Source: Sclerotiophoma versabilis
Taxonomy: Eukaryota > Ascomycota > Dothideomycetes > Pleosporales > Didymellaceae
Reading direction: 5' to 3'
NCBI GenBank assembly: GCA_012274445.1
Contig: JAAROD010000081.1
Location: 992,001-1,056,000 of the forward strand
Length of the DNA: 64,000 nt
Position numbers and translations under genes: made by a program. Below, one piece after another: positions 33,877 through 44,595 of this stretch (position 1 is the first letter of the stretch; each line of letters begins with the position of its first letter). The notes below the pieces were generated by a model, which was given only the letters and a program-made list of their open reading frames with translations, was not told where the DNA came from and did no database searches.

Positions 33877-36273
33877 ATGTCTGTCAATCCGCGCAAGAGA
33901 AAGGTCGTCGCCAGGGAGGCCCCGCCGCCCGAGAGCGAGTCGGACCACGAGCTGGGCGACGGCCTCCTCGAGGGCATCCTGTCGCACTCCGAGGACGACT
34001 CGGCGGGCAGCGACGACGAAGCCGCCGCCGACGACACCGACGCCAGCAGCATCATCGAGGGCCTCTCGGACGCGGACGAGGAGGAGGACGAGGACGACGA
34101 TGACGACGACGACGACGACGACGACGATGCCGACGAGCACGCCATCCGCGAGCAGATGCGCAAGCTCCACACCGCCGACGGCCCGTGGCAGCGCAGGCCC
34201 GGGCAGCAGACGCACGAGCTGGACCTGGACGCCGCTGCCGGCGCCGGGCTGGACGAGGAGGCCGCCGACGAGCAGCTCAAGCCCAACTACACAGTCCAGA
34301 CGGACGCCAACGGCAACACGCGCTACCTCTACCGCGAAATCGACCCCGTCTACGAGTCCGACGACTCGGACGCCGAGCAGACCAACACCATCGGCAACAT
34401 CGACCTCGCCTACTACGACGAGTACCCGCACATTGGCTACGACATCAACGGCAAGCGCATCATGCGGCCCGCAAAGGGCGAGGCCCTCGACGCCCTGCTC
34501 GACAGCATCGACATCCCCAAGGGCTGGACCGGCCTGACCGACCCCACCACCGGCAAGCCGCTGAACCTGACCGAGGAGGAGCTCGACGTGCTGAAGAAGG
34601 TCACGCGCAACGAGGTCATCGAGGAGGGCTACGACCCGTACCCGGACATGATTGCCTACTTCTCCGGCGTCGACCAGGAGATCATGCCGCTCAGCGCCGC
34701 CCCCGAGCCCAAGCGCCGCTTCGTCCCCTCCAAGCACGAGGCGAAGCGCGTCATGAAGATCGTCAAGGCCATCCGCGAAGGCCGCATTGCGCCCTACAAG
34801 CCGCCCGAGGAGGACGACGACCAGGACCAGTTCAACTTCGACGTCTGGGCCGACGAGAAGCCGCGCGACGCCAACTCGATGCACATTGCCGCCCCCAAGC
34901 TGCCTCCGCCAGGCTACGAGGCATCCTACCACCCCCCGCCCGAGTACCTGCCGGACAAGGCCGAGGAGGAGGCCTGGCTGGCGCAGGACGAAGAGGACAG
35001 GGAGCGCGAGTTCCTGCCCAAGAACTACGAGGCACTGCGCAAGGTGCCCGGCTACGAGACGTTTGTCAAAGAGCGCTTCGAGCGCAGTCTGGATCTCTAC
35101 CTCGCCCCCCGCATAAGGCGGAACAGGCTGAACATCGACCCCGAGTCCCTGCTCCCCAAGCTCCCCGACCCCGAAGACCTCAAGCCCTTCCCCACAACCT
35201 GCGCCGCCATCTTCCGCGCGCAACAGGGCCGCGTGCGCTCCGTCTCTGTCGACCCCCTGGGCATCTTCGTTGCCTCTGGCGGCGACGACGGCTATGTGCG
35301 CATCTGGGAGATTCTGACCGGGCGACAAGTATGGAACGCGCGCCTCTCGTCCGAAGAAGCCGTCGACGCCGTGTCCTGGCGGCCCGTCAAGGAAGCCTCG
35401 ATCCTCGCTGCCGCAGCGGGCGAACACGCCTACCTGATCATCCCCTTCCAGATCCTGTCCCCCGACGTCGAGCAGCACTCGCGCGACATTCTGGACGCCG
35501 GCTGGGGCTACGCTTCCTCCAAGAGCACCACCGCCGTCGCAGAAGATGCGCCCAAGACCCCTCCCGGTGTCTGGTCGCGGCCGGAGAAGAAGCTCGAGAA
35601 CAAGGGCATTCTCGTCCAGATCGAAGTCCGCAGCGCCATCAAAACCCTCTCCTGGCACCGCCGCGGCGACTACTTCACCACCGTCTCGCCGCGGGGCCAG
35701 TCGTCTTCCGTCGCCATCCACACCGTCTCCAAGCACCTGACCCAGCTCCCCTTCCGACGCCTCAAAGGCATCGCGCAAACCGCCCAATTCCACCCCAGCA
35801 AAGCCATCTTCTTCGTCGCCACCCGAAACACAATCCGAAGCTACGACCTCGCCAAGCAAGAACTCGTCAAGATCCTGCAGCCCGGCGCAAAATGGATCTC
35901 CTCCATCGACGTGCACCCAGGCGGCGACAACCTGCTCGTGGGCACCTACGACAAGCGCCTGCTCTGGCACGACCTCGAGCTCTCCACCAAGCCCTACAAG
36001 ACCCTCCGCTTCCACCAGGCCGCCATCCGCGCAGTCGCATACCACAAGGGCGGCTACCCGCTGTTCGCCGACGCAAGCGACGACGGCAGCCTGCAAATCT
36101 TCCACGGCAAGGTCGTCGGCGATCTGATGGAGAACGCCACCATTGTCCCGCTCAAGGTCCTGCGCGGACACAAGGTCAAGCAACGTCTCGGTGTCATGGC
36201 CGTCGAGTGGCATCCACGCGAGCCGTGGTGCGTGAGCGCCGGCGCCGATGGCACCATAAGACTATGGAATTAA
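33877..36273 (+). CDS. ERB1: Ribosome biogenesis protein Erb1 (BOP1), WD-repeat
   Basis: Nucleolar member of the Erb1-Ytm1-Nop7 (PeBoW) complex needed for 27S pre-rRNA processing and 60S maturation. Intronless, 798 aa from MSVNPRKRKVVAREAPPP; an in-frame ATG at 33832 would add 15 poorly conserved residues. An acidic Asp/Glu tract (34078-34138) precedes the BOP1 N-terminal domain, with IGNIDLAYYDEYPHIGYDIN, KPLNLTEEELDVLKKVTRNE, YDPYPDMIAYFSGVDQEIMP and FVKERFERSLDLYLAPRIRR. From about residue 450 a WD40 propeller begins (GRVRSVSVDPLGIFVASGGD) and ends with SAGADGTIRLWN at the C-terminus. Codon third positions are strongly C/G, which keeps other frames open; those overlapping frames are shadows. 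Confidence 0.97.
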   Translation: MSVNPRKRKVVAREAPPPESESDHELGDGLLEGILSHSEDDSAGSDDEAAADDTDASSIIEGLSDADEEEDEDDDDDDDDDDDDADEHAIREQMRKLHTADGPWQRRPGQQTHELDLDAAAGAGLDEEAADEQLKPNYTVQTDANGNTRYLYREIDPVYESDDSDAEQTNTIGNIDLAYYDEYPHIGYDINGKRIMRPAKGEALDALLDSIDIPKGWTGLTDPTTGKPLNLTEEELDVLKKVTRNEVIEEGYDPYPDMIAYFSGVDQEIMPLSAAPEPKRRFVPSKHEAKRVMKIVKAIREGRIAPYKPPEEDDDQDQFNFDVWADEKPRDANSMHIAAPKLPPPGYEASYHPPPEYLPDKAEEEAWLAQDEEDREREFLPKNYEALRKVPGYETFVKERFERSLDLYLAPRIRRNRLNIDPESLLPKLPDPEDLKPFPTTCAAIFRAQQGRVRSVSVDPLGIFVASGGDDGYVRIWEILTGRQVWNARLSSEEAVDAVSWRPVKEASILAAAAGEHAYLIIPFQILSPDVEQHSRDILDAGWGYASSKSTTAVAEDAPKTPPGVWSRPEKKLENKGILVQIEVRSAIKTLSWHRRGDYFTTVSPRGQSSSVAIHTVSKHLTQLPFRRLKGIAQTAQFHPSKAIFFVATRNTIRSYDLAKQELVKILQPGAKWISSIDVHPGGDNLLVGTYDKRLLWHDLELSTKPYKTLRFHQAAIRAVAYHKGGYPLFADASDDGSLQIFHGKVVGDLMENATIVPLKVLRGHKVKQRLGVMAVEWHPREPWCVSAGADGTIRLWN
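34078..34138 (+). repeat. GAC/GAT-rich trinucleotide tract coding the Erb1 acidic run
   Basis: Near-perfect GAC/GAT/GAG repeats inside ERB1 encode a run of 12 Asp flanked by Glu/Asp. Likely length-variable among strains, as with other coding trinucleotide repeats. Confidence 0.9.
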
Positions 36274-37009
36274 GTAAAAAGGTGTTTGTGTAGAGTGTAT
36301 GGATGGGTAGAGTGTGTATGGATGGGATATGATATACCAAAACCACGAACGATAGAAGTTGCGCATGCACAAGCACGGCGTTTGGAGCAGGACTTTTAAA
36401 AAAAAATGAACATCTTTCTCAATTGTTAATTTTGTCGAATTCGCCTTTACCATCTGTCTTGATGTCTTGATACTCGCTGATCTTGTATCCATCTACCAAC
36501 GCACCTCCAGGTACTGCAACTAATGCTCGGCGAGGCTGTCAGGCTAGGCAAGCAAGATTCAGGGTCTAACCAAAACAGAGGGCTAGGCCCCTAAGTGGCG
36601 CGCTCCGCATGTTTTGAGGGCTGCGTGCTGGCGACCCCACGCCTTGTGCCATGGAGTCGGGTGAACGGTGTGTTCTGACGAAGAAGCATTATGCAACCCA
36701 CATGTTCTGTGTCGCAGGGTGCGTCATTTATCGGTGACGTAGTGTTGCGCCGAGCAAGCAACAACAAGCGGCCGTTTAGCGATCTGCGTGCGTTGCTCCT
36801 GTCCCCACGCCATGTCATCTTTTAGCGATCCCGTGGTTAGCGGGCGGCGGAGCTGCGTCTTCCAGCGGAACGCGGCCCAGGGAACGAGGGACTTGGCCTC
36901 ACCCGTCCAGCGCCCGCGACCTCGACTGCCTCGACTTGGATTCACACACGCCCCTCGCCGTCCACTGCCTGTCTGCCGTCCCATGTTAAGACGATCTTAA
37001 GCGCAGGGT
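36274..37009. other. Intergenic between ERB1 and the WDR48-like gene
   Basis: About 740 bp. The first 150 bp after ERB1 are AT-rich with an A9 run; the remainder is the upstream region of the WDR48-like gene. No gene seen. Confidence 0.6.
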
Positions 37010-40000
37010 ATGGCAAGAAGCGCGCGGAAGCGCATCAGCTATGGTGGGTTCCCCGGCCCTTGCCTGTCTCTGCCGTGTCTGCGCAGTTGCAGTGTCTCGC
37101 CATAGTACCGTCACGATCACGACCAGGTGTGCTAACGCGCGCAGTGCTACCCCTGGCCAACTCGGCGGGCGGCCACAGGCTCGGTGTCAATGGCCTCGCC
37201 GTCGACCCCCAGAGCTCAACACTGTAAGCAACCGTCTGCTGCACCGCACATCCCAGCTGACCCAATGCCCCAGCTACTCCGGCGGTCGAGACGGCGTGAT
37301 ATGCGCCTGGGACCTGGGCCTCGACCTGACCAAGGCCGACGGGGACGAGCACGATCCCTTTGCCGACCACCACGCCGCCGACTACAAGCCCCCGCCGACC
37401 CAGTTCCGCTCCCAGGTGCAGGCGCACACGCACTGGATCAACGACCTCGTCCTCGCCAACAACAGCGCCGCCCTCGTCTCCGCCTCGTCCGACATCACGG
37501 TCAAGGTCTGGCGCCCGGCCGCCCACGAATCCGTGCCCCCAGCGACCATTGGTCTGCACACCGACTACGTCAAGCGCGTTGCGTCGCCCGGCCAGGCCGA
37601 AAGCTGGGTGGCATCGGGCGGACTGGACAGGAAGATCAGCCTGTGGGACCTCAATGGCGGCGGCAGGAGGCTGGAGATCCACGTTGGGGAGGAAGACAAC
37701 TCCTCGGCAAAGGGGTCCGTCTACGCTCTGGCTGCTACACCAAGCATCATCGCTAGTGGCGGGCCTGAGAGCGTCGTACGTGTGTGGGATTCGCGGACTG
37801 GCAAGCGCATCACCAAGTTCGTCGGACACACAGACAACGTGCGCGACATCCTCGTTGCGCAGGATGGAGAGACTATCTTGTCAGCTTCGTCTGACCAGAC
37901 GGTCAAGGTGTGGTCCATGACGGCTGGTCGCTGCATGCACACCCTCACCATGCACAATGACAGTGTATGGTCGCTGTTCTCCGAGGATCCTCAGCTGTCC
38001 ATCTTCTACTCCTCCGATCGCTCGGGCATGGTCGCAAAGACTGATGTGCGCAATTGCGCCGAGTGGGACGAGGGTCTTTCCGTCGCTGTCTGCCAGGAGC
38101 ACGAGGGTGTTGCCAGGGTCGTGAGCGCCGGCGACTACATCTGGACCGCCACCTCGAGCTCTAGCATCAACAGATGGAGCAACATTGACACCGGTGCTGA
38201 GGTCGAGCTGCCAGACTCTTACAAGTGGCACAGGAACAGCGTTGCTACTACTCGCTCACGCTACCCTTCGCCGCCCGCATCGAGCCCGCCCACAAACGGC
38301 GCCACGCCAAAGATCCCTGGAAGGGCGCTTCTACGCATGTCAAACACCGCGCCCTACCCCCAGCCGTTCACCAAGGATCCGGATGCATCGACGCTAGCCA
38401 GCGCACGGAAACCAGACGCTCTCACAACAGCAGAACACAGCGGGACAGTGCCCGTGAGAAGCGCGCCAGATTTCTGCATTGAAGGTCAGAACGGTCTTAT
38501 GAAGCACCATCTCCTCAACGACCGCAGAAGAGTCTTGACCATGGACACAGCGGGAGAATGTATGCTATGGGATCTGATACAGTGCGTGCCTATCAAGTCA
38601 TTCGGCAAAAGGCATATGGAGGATGTACTTCCTGAGGTCAACACTCAAGAGAGCGTCGCTCATTGGTGTGCTGTCGACACAAGGATAGGAACCTTGACCT
38701 GCGTTCTTGAGGAGAACTACTGCTTCGACGCCGAAATGTATGCTGACGAGCTGCAATTGGAAGAACAGATTGACTTCCGCGAAGATCACAGGATCAACCT
38801 GGGCAAATGGGTTCTACGCTACCTTTTCTCTAATCTTATCGACGAGGAAATCAAGCGCGACGAGACCCATCGTGCCAAGCTGCTGCAGGAGAAGCAGCAA
38901 GAGGCACAGACAGGTCGGCCGACTAACATTGAGATGCCAAATGTCAACGCCAACGGCTGGGCTGCTTCGGGCCCTACTTCAGGCTCTACACTGAAGGGTA
39001 ATGGCTTCCACTTCCCTCACACACCTGGCATGGGTATTGGCTTAGCGACTCCCCAGTTGCCGCCTCACAGCGCAGGGCGAGGTTCACACGGTCATGCATA
39101 CCTGACACCAACGAACGAGGAGGGTAATCAGCTTGAGCCCACGAAATCGCAGCGAAGCTCCACTCAAGACGGCCAGGATTACTTTGGACAAGGGGCGTCA
39201 GTCAACGGCAACGGCAACGGCAACGGCAAGCCTGCAGATGGCGCCGCTGAGCCAAAAGAGGAGACAGTGTCATCACCTACTGCGGAGGATACTCCGTCCA
39301 AGAAGGGCAAGGGCATGTTTGGCAAAAAGTTCAACATGGGCTTCAGCAAGAAGATGTTTGCTACTGGCACCCCCATCGCCGCTGAGACCCCCAAGCCAGT
39401 TGTTGACGAGAAGGCGGAAGACAGCGACTCGCGATCGACCAAGACCAACGAGGTAACATTCGAGGACAACTTTTTCGGCTCCATACAGCGGATACGGCAT
39501 GGGTATGAAGAGGCCTTGAGCACGGGTGTGACTGACTTGGTTTCGGCGATTGCGCCCAGCTTGCCTAACGATACACCTGTGCTGAAGCCACCAGCCATGA
39601 CGACAATCCTCATCCAGGAAGATCGACCGGGCTCGGGTGGTGTTGCCGATCTGTTCGAGGGCAAGGTCGGCACGCTGGCTCTGCAAGCCGATCTCATTGA
39701 GAAGGCGGCGCCCATGTGGCTTGGTGAGGTGTTGCTGCGCGTACGTACAAGATATTTATGGTTTTTTGAAATACGGTTGGCTAACTTGCACAGAACCAAC
39801 TTCCGCCCAAGGACGTTGTCAAGGTGTCTTTCGTCCTCGAACCATACCAGAATTCCCTTCCCGCCATATCGGCAGACGGGTACGTCATCATCCTCACAAG
39901 TGATTGCTACATTACTAACCAATCCAGCAATAACCGTCTCAATGCCAACCGCATGCTACGCGCGCGCAAGATCCTCGGCTACGTGGCTGAGCGCATTGAA

Positions 40001-40412
40001 CCCGCGCCAACAAAGGAGGAACAGGAGCAGGCAGAAGCAGACGGCACAGCTCTGCGCCCGCACGAATACCTCGAGCTCTACTGCAATGGCCAGGTACGTT
40101 TACCTTTACGAATAGATCCTAGACTTGATTGTGACTAACGCGCTGAAGCTTATTGACCCAAAGATGACTCTCGCCTCGATGCGGGCGCACGTCTGGCGCG
40201 GCGGCGGCGACGTCATCCTGCACTACAAAGCCAACGGGCGCAAGGAGATCAAACAGCACCCCCAGCACCCTGGGCTGCCATTCGCGGTACAGCAGGGCGG
40301 CATATCGTCTGGTCTGGGAAGCAGCAATGCTAGTGAGGGCAAGCCGAGTAGTGAGGCGGGGAGGAGTCAGCATTCGAGTCAAGGCGACAGAAATGCTGCG
40401 TTCGGCCCTTGA
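37010..40412 (+). CDS. WD-repeat deubiquitinase cofactor, WDR48/UAF1/Bun107-like
   Basis: WDR48/UAF1 family proteins bind and activate USP-class deubiquitinases (Bun107 with Ubp9 in fission yeast, Duf1 in budding yeast). Six exons: 37010-37043, 37145-37223, 37274-39740, 39794-39879, 39928-40093 and 40149-40412, with introns of 101, 50, 53, 48 and 55 nt; 1031 aa. The N-terminus MARSARKRISYVLPLANSAG, then HRLGVNGLAVDPQSSTLYSG, is recovered only by splicing. WD repeats follow, e.g. HTHWINDLVLANNSAALVSA, SSDITVKVW, GLDRKISLWDL, GHTDNVRDILVA and SSDQTVKVW. A Pro/Ser-rich insert and a long low-complexity linker (NGNGNGNGK) separate the propeller from the C-terminal DUF3337 module (FFGSIQRIRHGYEEAL, PLWLGEVLLR-like, YLELYCNGQLIDPKMTLASM). 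The reading frame at 37041-37273 contains intron sequence and should not be used as the start. Confidence 0.92.
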
Positions 40413-40719
40413 CTTGAACGAGGCTGTGCGTGGTTGGGCGAGCACGGAGCATGGATGGGGAGTTTGTTTCTGGGAGGTTGCATGTATTGCTTCTCGACGT
40501 TCCTTGGTTGTTGTTGGCCTGTTTGACTGTATATAATGGACGTAGCTGTCTATATTGGAAGGGGTTTCTTGGATACGTAGTCGTATCGACACTTGACATG
40601 TATCTTACAAGACTCCCTCTTTCAACTCTGGCTGTAGTCTACGGAGCTCTCGAAGCAAATACTCTCCACCCAGCCTTGTACTTTTTACGCCTCAGTCTCT
40701 CCACCCAGCCTTGTACTTC
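40413..40719. other. Short gap between convergent WDR48-like and PET8 genes
   Basis: About 300 bp shared by the two 3' flanks; its right end is occupied by the 35-bp tandem repeat that runs into PET8. No gene. Confidence 0.6.
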
Positions 40720-40743
40720 TTACGCCTCAGTCTCTCCGCCCAG
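40662..40743. repeat. 35-bp tandem repeat across the PET8 stop codon
   Basis: Two copies (40662-40696 and 40697-40731), differing at one base, plus a 12-bp partial third copy. The functional PET8 stop at 40720-40722 lies in the second copy; the first copy carries a second version of the last codons and stop in the 3' flank. It looks like a recent slippage duplication. Confidence 0.9.
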
Positions 40744-41852
40744 TAGGTTGCTCGCCCACTGGTAGCTCCCCAGGAAGATGGCACCTCCTACACTGATCCA
40801 CCCGACCCTCGGCCCTATGCCTGCGAAAAAAGCCCTCGGCCCACTCTCCCGCAGGATGGTGCTCAGCATGGTAAACATGGGCTGCTTCTCCTTGGCAAGC
40901 ATCATCCGCGTCTTCAGCACGTCGAGCGGGGTGGTGAAGCCGGCAGCCACAGCGCCCGCCATGGAGCCCAGCAGGCCGCCTTCCAAGCCGCTGACCTGGG
41001 TCTTGCCCGACTGCGCCTGGCGCCAGCGCTTCAGCGATTCCCACAGCGGGAACTGGATCATCGTGAAGGGGATCTCGCGGATGATGGTTATGCTCCACCC
41101 CCGGTACAGCTCGCGCCATACATGCGCGACGCCGTGGGTGCGGCGCTGGCCGAGGATGTGCGTCAGCGCGGACAGCGACGACGGGTGCTGGCCGGCCTGC
41201 GCTCTCTGCTTGACGACCTCGGTCGGCACCCGCACCGCACAGGCGGCGACTTCAGCCAGACTGGCCGCCAGCATGTGCACGCCTGGCCCCGTCTCGCTCG
41301 CGAGCGTGTAGGGCTTGCCCTCGGCGTTGCGCGCCGTCGTCGTCCGCGACGAGAACCGCCGCTTCACGCCGTCGTAGGTGATGAAGAAGAGCGCGGCGCC
41401 CGGCGCGCTGCCCCAGAACGCCGACCCCACGCCTTTGTACATGCCGCTGAAGCCGCCCGAGGCGCTGAAGCCGGCCGACGACTGCAGCCGCGTCTTCAGC
41501 GTGTCCAGCGGGAAGAGCGACATGTCGACTGTTGTGCCTGCTAGGCCGCCGGCCTGGGACTGTCAGCTCTCCTCCGCATAGTCAGATGGGAGAGGGGGTG
41601 GGGGAGTGCCGTGGAACCGGCTCGGGACGCCTGCGCGGCGTGTCGTGGGCGCGCAATTGCATGTCCCAGCCTGCAGTGCAGACGTCGCTCAGAAGCAAGC
41701 GACCTCGGCGCTGCAGCGACACCCACGCAACTGCGCGTCGAAGCAATTGCGCGTGATGCAACGCGGGGGGCGGGAATGCAGCTTACCAACAGCGACCGTA
41801 CGTACGGCGACTCAACCCATGGCTGTCCGCGCTTGGGCTCGAGGACGCTCAT
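40720..41852 (-). CDS. PET8: Mitochondrial S-adenosylmethionine carrier
   Basis: SLC25A26/Pet8 family: imports SAM into the mitochondrial matrix in exchange for S-adenosylhomocysteine. Exons 41852-41787 and 41553-40720 with a 233-nt intron give 299 aa. Exon 1 encodes MSVLEPKRGQPWVESPYVRS and LL; the join yields LLAGGLAGTTVDMSLFPLDT, the first carrier helix. Three carrier signatures are present: PLDTLKTR, PTEVVKQR and PLDVLKTR, one per repeat, with six membrane helices expected. ACAVRVPTEVVKQRAQAG and FPLDTLKTRLQSSAGF match the SAM-carrier subfamily. Reading from the Met at 41523 alone would lose the first helix. The C-terminus GGETEA lies within a 35-bp tandem repeat. Divergent from the SWT21-like gene. 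Confidence 0.94.
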
Positions 41853-42047
41853 GGTGCAGTGGAAAGGTGCAGCTTGAGCTCCGTCGCCGACGTCAGTTCC
41901 GAGACGGAACTTTTGGGTCGGCGTCTGTGCGCCAGCCCATCGACTACACGCAGCGCACGCAGCGCACGCGGCTCTACGCAAACACCTTCAGTCTTCAGAA
42001 GAGGGAAGGGCAGAGCTAGAGCAGATGGAAAGATCAGGTGCTGGCGA

Positions 42048-43598
42048 ATGATGAGTGCGCCTGGGTTGAAGGTGCGATGTCTGGCGAGCACGCGCATTGC
42101 AGCACTGCGCGAGACTGGTCGAGACAGGCAAGACGGTGGGGAGCTTGATGCTACGAAAGAGCGTGGAAATGGAGATAGCCTGGCTGGTGGCCGTCAGAGC
42201 GACGACTGTGTTGAGAACACACAGCATGAAGACGACGACAGCCTGGATCGTGAGCGGGTCGCGACACCAGAACCACCAGGATCGTCAGAGTCGAGTGCGG
42301 AGAGCGATGTTGAATCAGATGCTAGTGCTGCCAGCTCTGGAACCTCGAAATCGGGAAGGTCGGTTGTGTCGACGAGTTGCTTCCAGGAAGCACAGCTCTC
42401 GCCTGACGGGACGTGTATCTTCACCTCCGACTACAATCGCACCTTCTCCGTCTACCCCATCGGAACCGACATACTCGAAGCGAGTGAAACAAGGCCCTTG
42501 AAAGCATACGCCCAGTTCGGCTCTGCAGACCCCATCTGGGCGTTCGCAGCCAACCCTCTGTTCAACCTGCAGGATCCCACCAGCACCCATGTCCTCGTCA
42601 GTCGGCGCGACAGGTACATCACCCTCCACAACGCCCTCTGGGACATGTCCGGCGCAAACAGCGATCCAACTTCGCAAACCTCGCCCGTCGACATCCACAC
42701 CCCTCTAGCATCCTACAAGCTCATCAACCACCTCAACGAAGCCGTCACCGCACCGCTCAGCCTCGCCTACTCCCTCTCCGGCACACACTTCTTCGCCGGC
42801 GGCCAAAACAGCATCGCCCTCTTCGACCTTACCCACCCAGACAGCCCCATCCACACCATCCCCACCATCCCCTCCAAGCGCAACAAGCTCAAAGGCGGCG
42901 GCCGCGGCTTCAAAGGCTACATCTCCGCGCTCTCCGTCGCGCCCTCAGCCAGCTCGTCAGAAGGCCTCTTCGCAGCCGGCGCACGCACGCGCCACATAGG
43001 CATATACGACAGCACCAGCGGCATCTCGGTAACGCACTTTGCGCTCCCGGGCACCGTTCTGGGGAGGAAGCTGCGAACCCCAACCACAGCACACACCATG
43101 GGCGACGGCGTCTCCGGCCTCAAATGGAGCCCATGTGCCCGCTACCTGTACGTTGCCGAGCGCCACTCCGACGCCCTGCTCATCTACGACGTGCGCAACT
43201 TCTCGCTCGCTCTGGCTCACTGCGCGGGACGCGCGGCGCTTACCAAGCAGAAGCTGGGTTTTGACGTGTGGAATGCCGGCGCTGCGGATGGCCTCGGATG
43301 CGTGGCGCATGAGGTCTGGGCTGGCGGTGCGGACGGCAAGGTGCGCGTGTGGAAGGATCCGTATAGGAAGGAGGGTGCGGTCGAAGCGGATAAAGTAGTT
43401 GATGTATGCGAGGGGGACCCGCTGCCGGTTGTCAGTACGCTCGTGCATGCATCTGGCTGTCTGGCGGTGGCCGCGCGGGGCGCCCTGCAGCTCGACGGTG
43501 GTGCTGGGGGAGAAGAAGGTATAAGGAGAGGCGGCGGGACTAGACCTAGATTCTCCGAACGAGGCTCTCTGGATATCCTTGGTCTATCTAGCTACTGA
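42048..43598 (+). CDS. SWT21: WD-repeat protein SWT21/TCAB1 (WRAP53) family
   Basis: Yeast Swt21 associates with the spliceosome; the animal homologue TCAB1 directs small Cajal-body and telomerase RNPs. From the ATG at 42048 the protein has 516 aa, but the start is uncertain: the frame is open back to 41859, only 6 bp from the PET8 start, and a second Met follows immediately. An acidic, Ser-rich N-terminus (SSESSAESDVESDASAASSG) leads to the conserved propeller: STSCFQEAQLSPDGTCIFTS, DYNRTFSVYPI, GSADPIWAFAANPLFNLQDP, SRRDRYITLHNALWD, GRGFKGYISALSVAPSASSS and DGVSGLKWSPCARYLYVAER with RHSDALLIYDVRN. HEVWAGGADGKVRVW is the last clear blade. The C-terminal 50 residues are Gly/Arg-rich and unconserved-looking. 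Confidence 0.88.
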   Translation: MMSAPGLKVRCLASTRIAALRETGRDRQDGGELDATKERGNGDSLAGGRQSDDCVENTQHEDDDSLDRERVATPEPPGSSESSAESDVESDASAASSGTSKSGRSVVSTSCFQEAQLSPDGTCIFTSDYNRTFSVYPIGTDILEASETRPLKAYAQFGSADPIWAFAANPLFNLQDPTSTHVLVSRRDRYITLHNALWDMSGANSDPTSQTSPVDIHTPLASYKLINHLNEAVTAPLSLAYSLSGTHFFAGGQNSIALFDLTHPDSPIHTIPTIPSKRNKLKGGGRGFKGYISALSVAPSASSSEGLFAAGARTRHIGIYDSTSGISVTHFALPGTVLGRKLRTPTTAHTMGDGVSGLKWSPCARYLYVAERHSDALLIYDVRNFSLALAHCAGRAALTKQKLGFDVWNAGAADGLGCVAHEVWAGGADGKVRVWKDPYRKEGAVEADKVVDVCEGDPLPVVSTLVHASGCLAVAARGALQLDGGAGGEEGIRRGGGTRPRFSERGSLDILGLSSY

Positions 43599-44595
43599 CC
43601 GGTATCTGACTAGTTTTGATATCGCTGTTACTTTCACACAAACACGGCTTCTTACTCCTTTCTCCCGCACACACTGTCTTGACCAATCCGCTAGTCGGGA
43701 CGGGGTCCGTGAATACGAAAAGTAGAAGACAAAGTACACGTCGGGACTCAGATGCAGACCAAAGGGAAGACACCGAGCGACGTCTCAGCAGAAAAATTCC
43801 ACTATGAAATCCAGACCACCACCGCTTTAGCTCACAAATAGGTCTCTCCCTGCTGTACACCTACTAACTGTTGGTGAAGAGCGAGACACAATTCTCTAAA
43901 ATAGATATAAGAGCGTGAGAGTATCGAGCTCTGTTGGGTATACTTCTTCATATGCAGAGTTGAGTATGGTAGTAACGTGGATGGTCGACGGTGGATTCTT
44001 CATCAGTGACTTCAGTGAGTAACTACCAAAGTGTAAATTCAAACTCGATATCTCTTCAAACTGCAGGGCTAGAATCATGGGCGAATAGGTTTAGTGTCTA
44101 ATATACGTTAAATCTCTCATGTATAGACAAAAATTACCCTTCTGCCTACTATTGTATGGGTGTTCTGACCCCTTAGAGTGCCTGTTTTTTTGGGGGGGGG
44201 GGGGGGGGGGTTTGTTTTTAACGTGCTTAGTCTATGTGATATTGATGTTTGGGGGTGGTCCACATGTTTCAATTCTCAACGGTACGGAGAGCGGTGGTGA
44301 TAGCGATTGATATAGATCCGGGGCGGAGAAAGTCTAGGTTGCTGATGGTGAACTGCTTCGAGTGTTTGGAAGAGTGTTCCTTGTGTTCAGGATAAGATCA
44401 TGTGGTGGTGTGCTTGCTCTTGGCCGCGGCGCCCGTTTGTTGTCGCAAGAGAAAACTGCTTTCACCTCAGTGTACCATGGCAAATGACTTGATGGACTAG
44501 ACGCTAACAATCACGTAAATAGCGCTTCACTTACCATCTTCTCTTCGCTTCTCACTACACTTCACTACATCTCAATCACCGACTACAGAACAGAC
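43599..44595. other. Intergenic, AT-leaning
   Basis: About 1 kb without a recognised gene; contains the G19 tract. CT-rich sequence at 44535-44590 likely belongs to the leader of the next gene. Confidence 0.6.
44192..44210 (+). repeat. G19 homopolymer
   Basis: T-run followed by an uninterrupted run of 19 guanines and then more T-rich sequence. Same kind of tract as at 8491-8511. Possible G-quadruplex former, or assembly artefact. Confidence 0.95.

Noticed and set aside
34185..36293. 702-codon plus-strand open frame overlapping ERB1
   Set aside because: It is an Arg/Pro/Ala-rich shifted frame of ERB1 caused by GC-rich third positions; ERB1 in its own frame matches the family end to end.
37041..37273. 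Continuous frame as N-terminus of the WDR48-like gene
   Set aside because: It reads through two introns; the spliced start at 37010 gives the conserved N-terminus instead.
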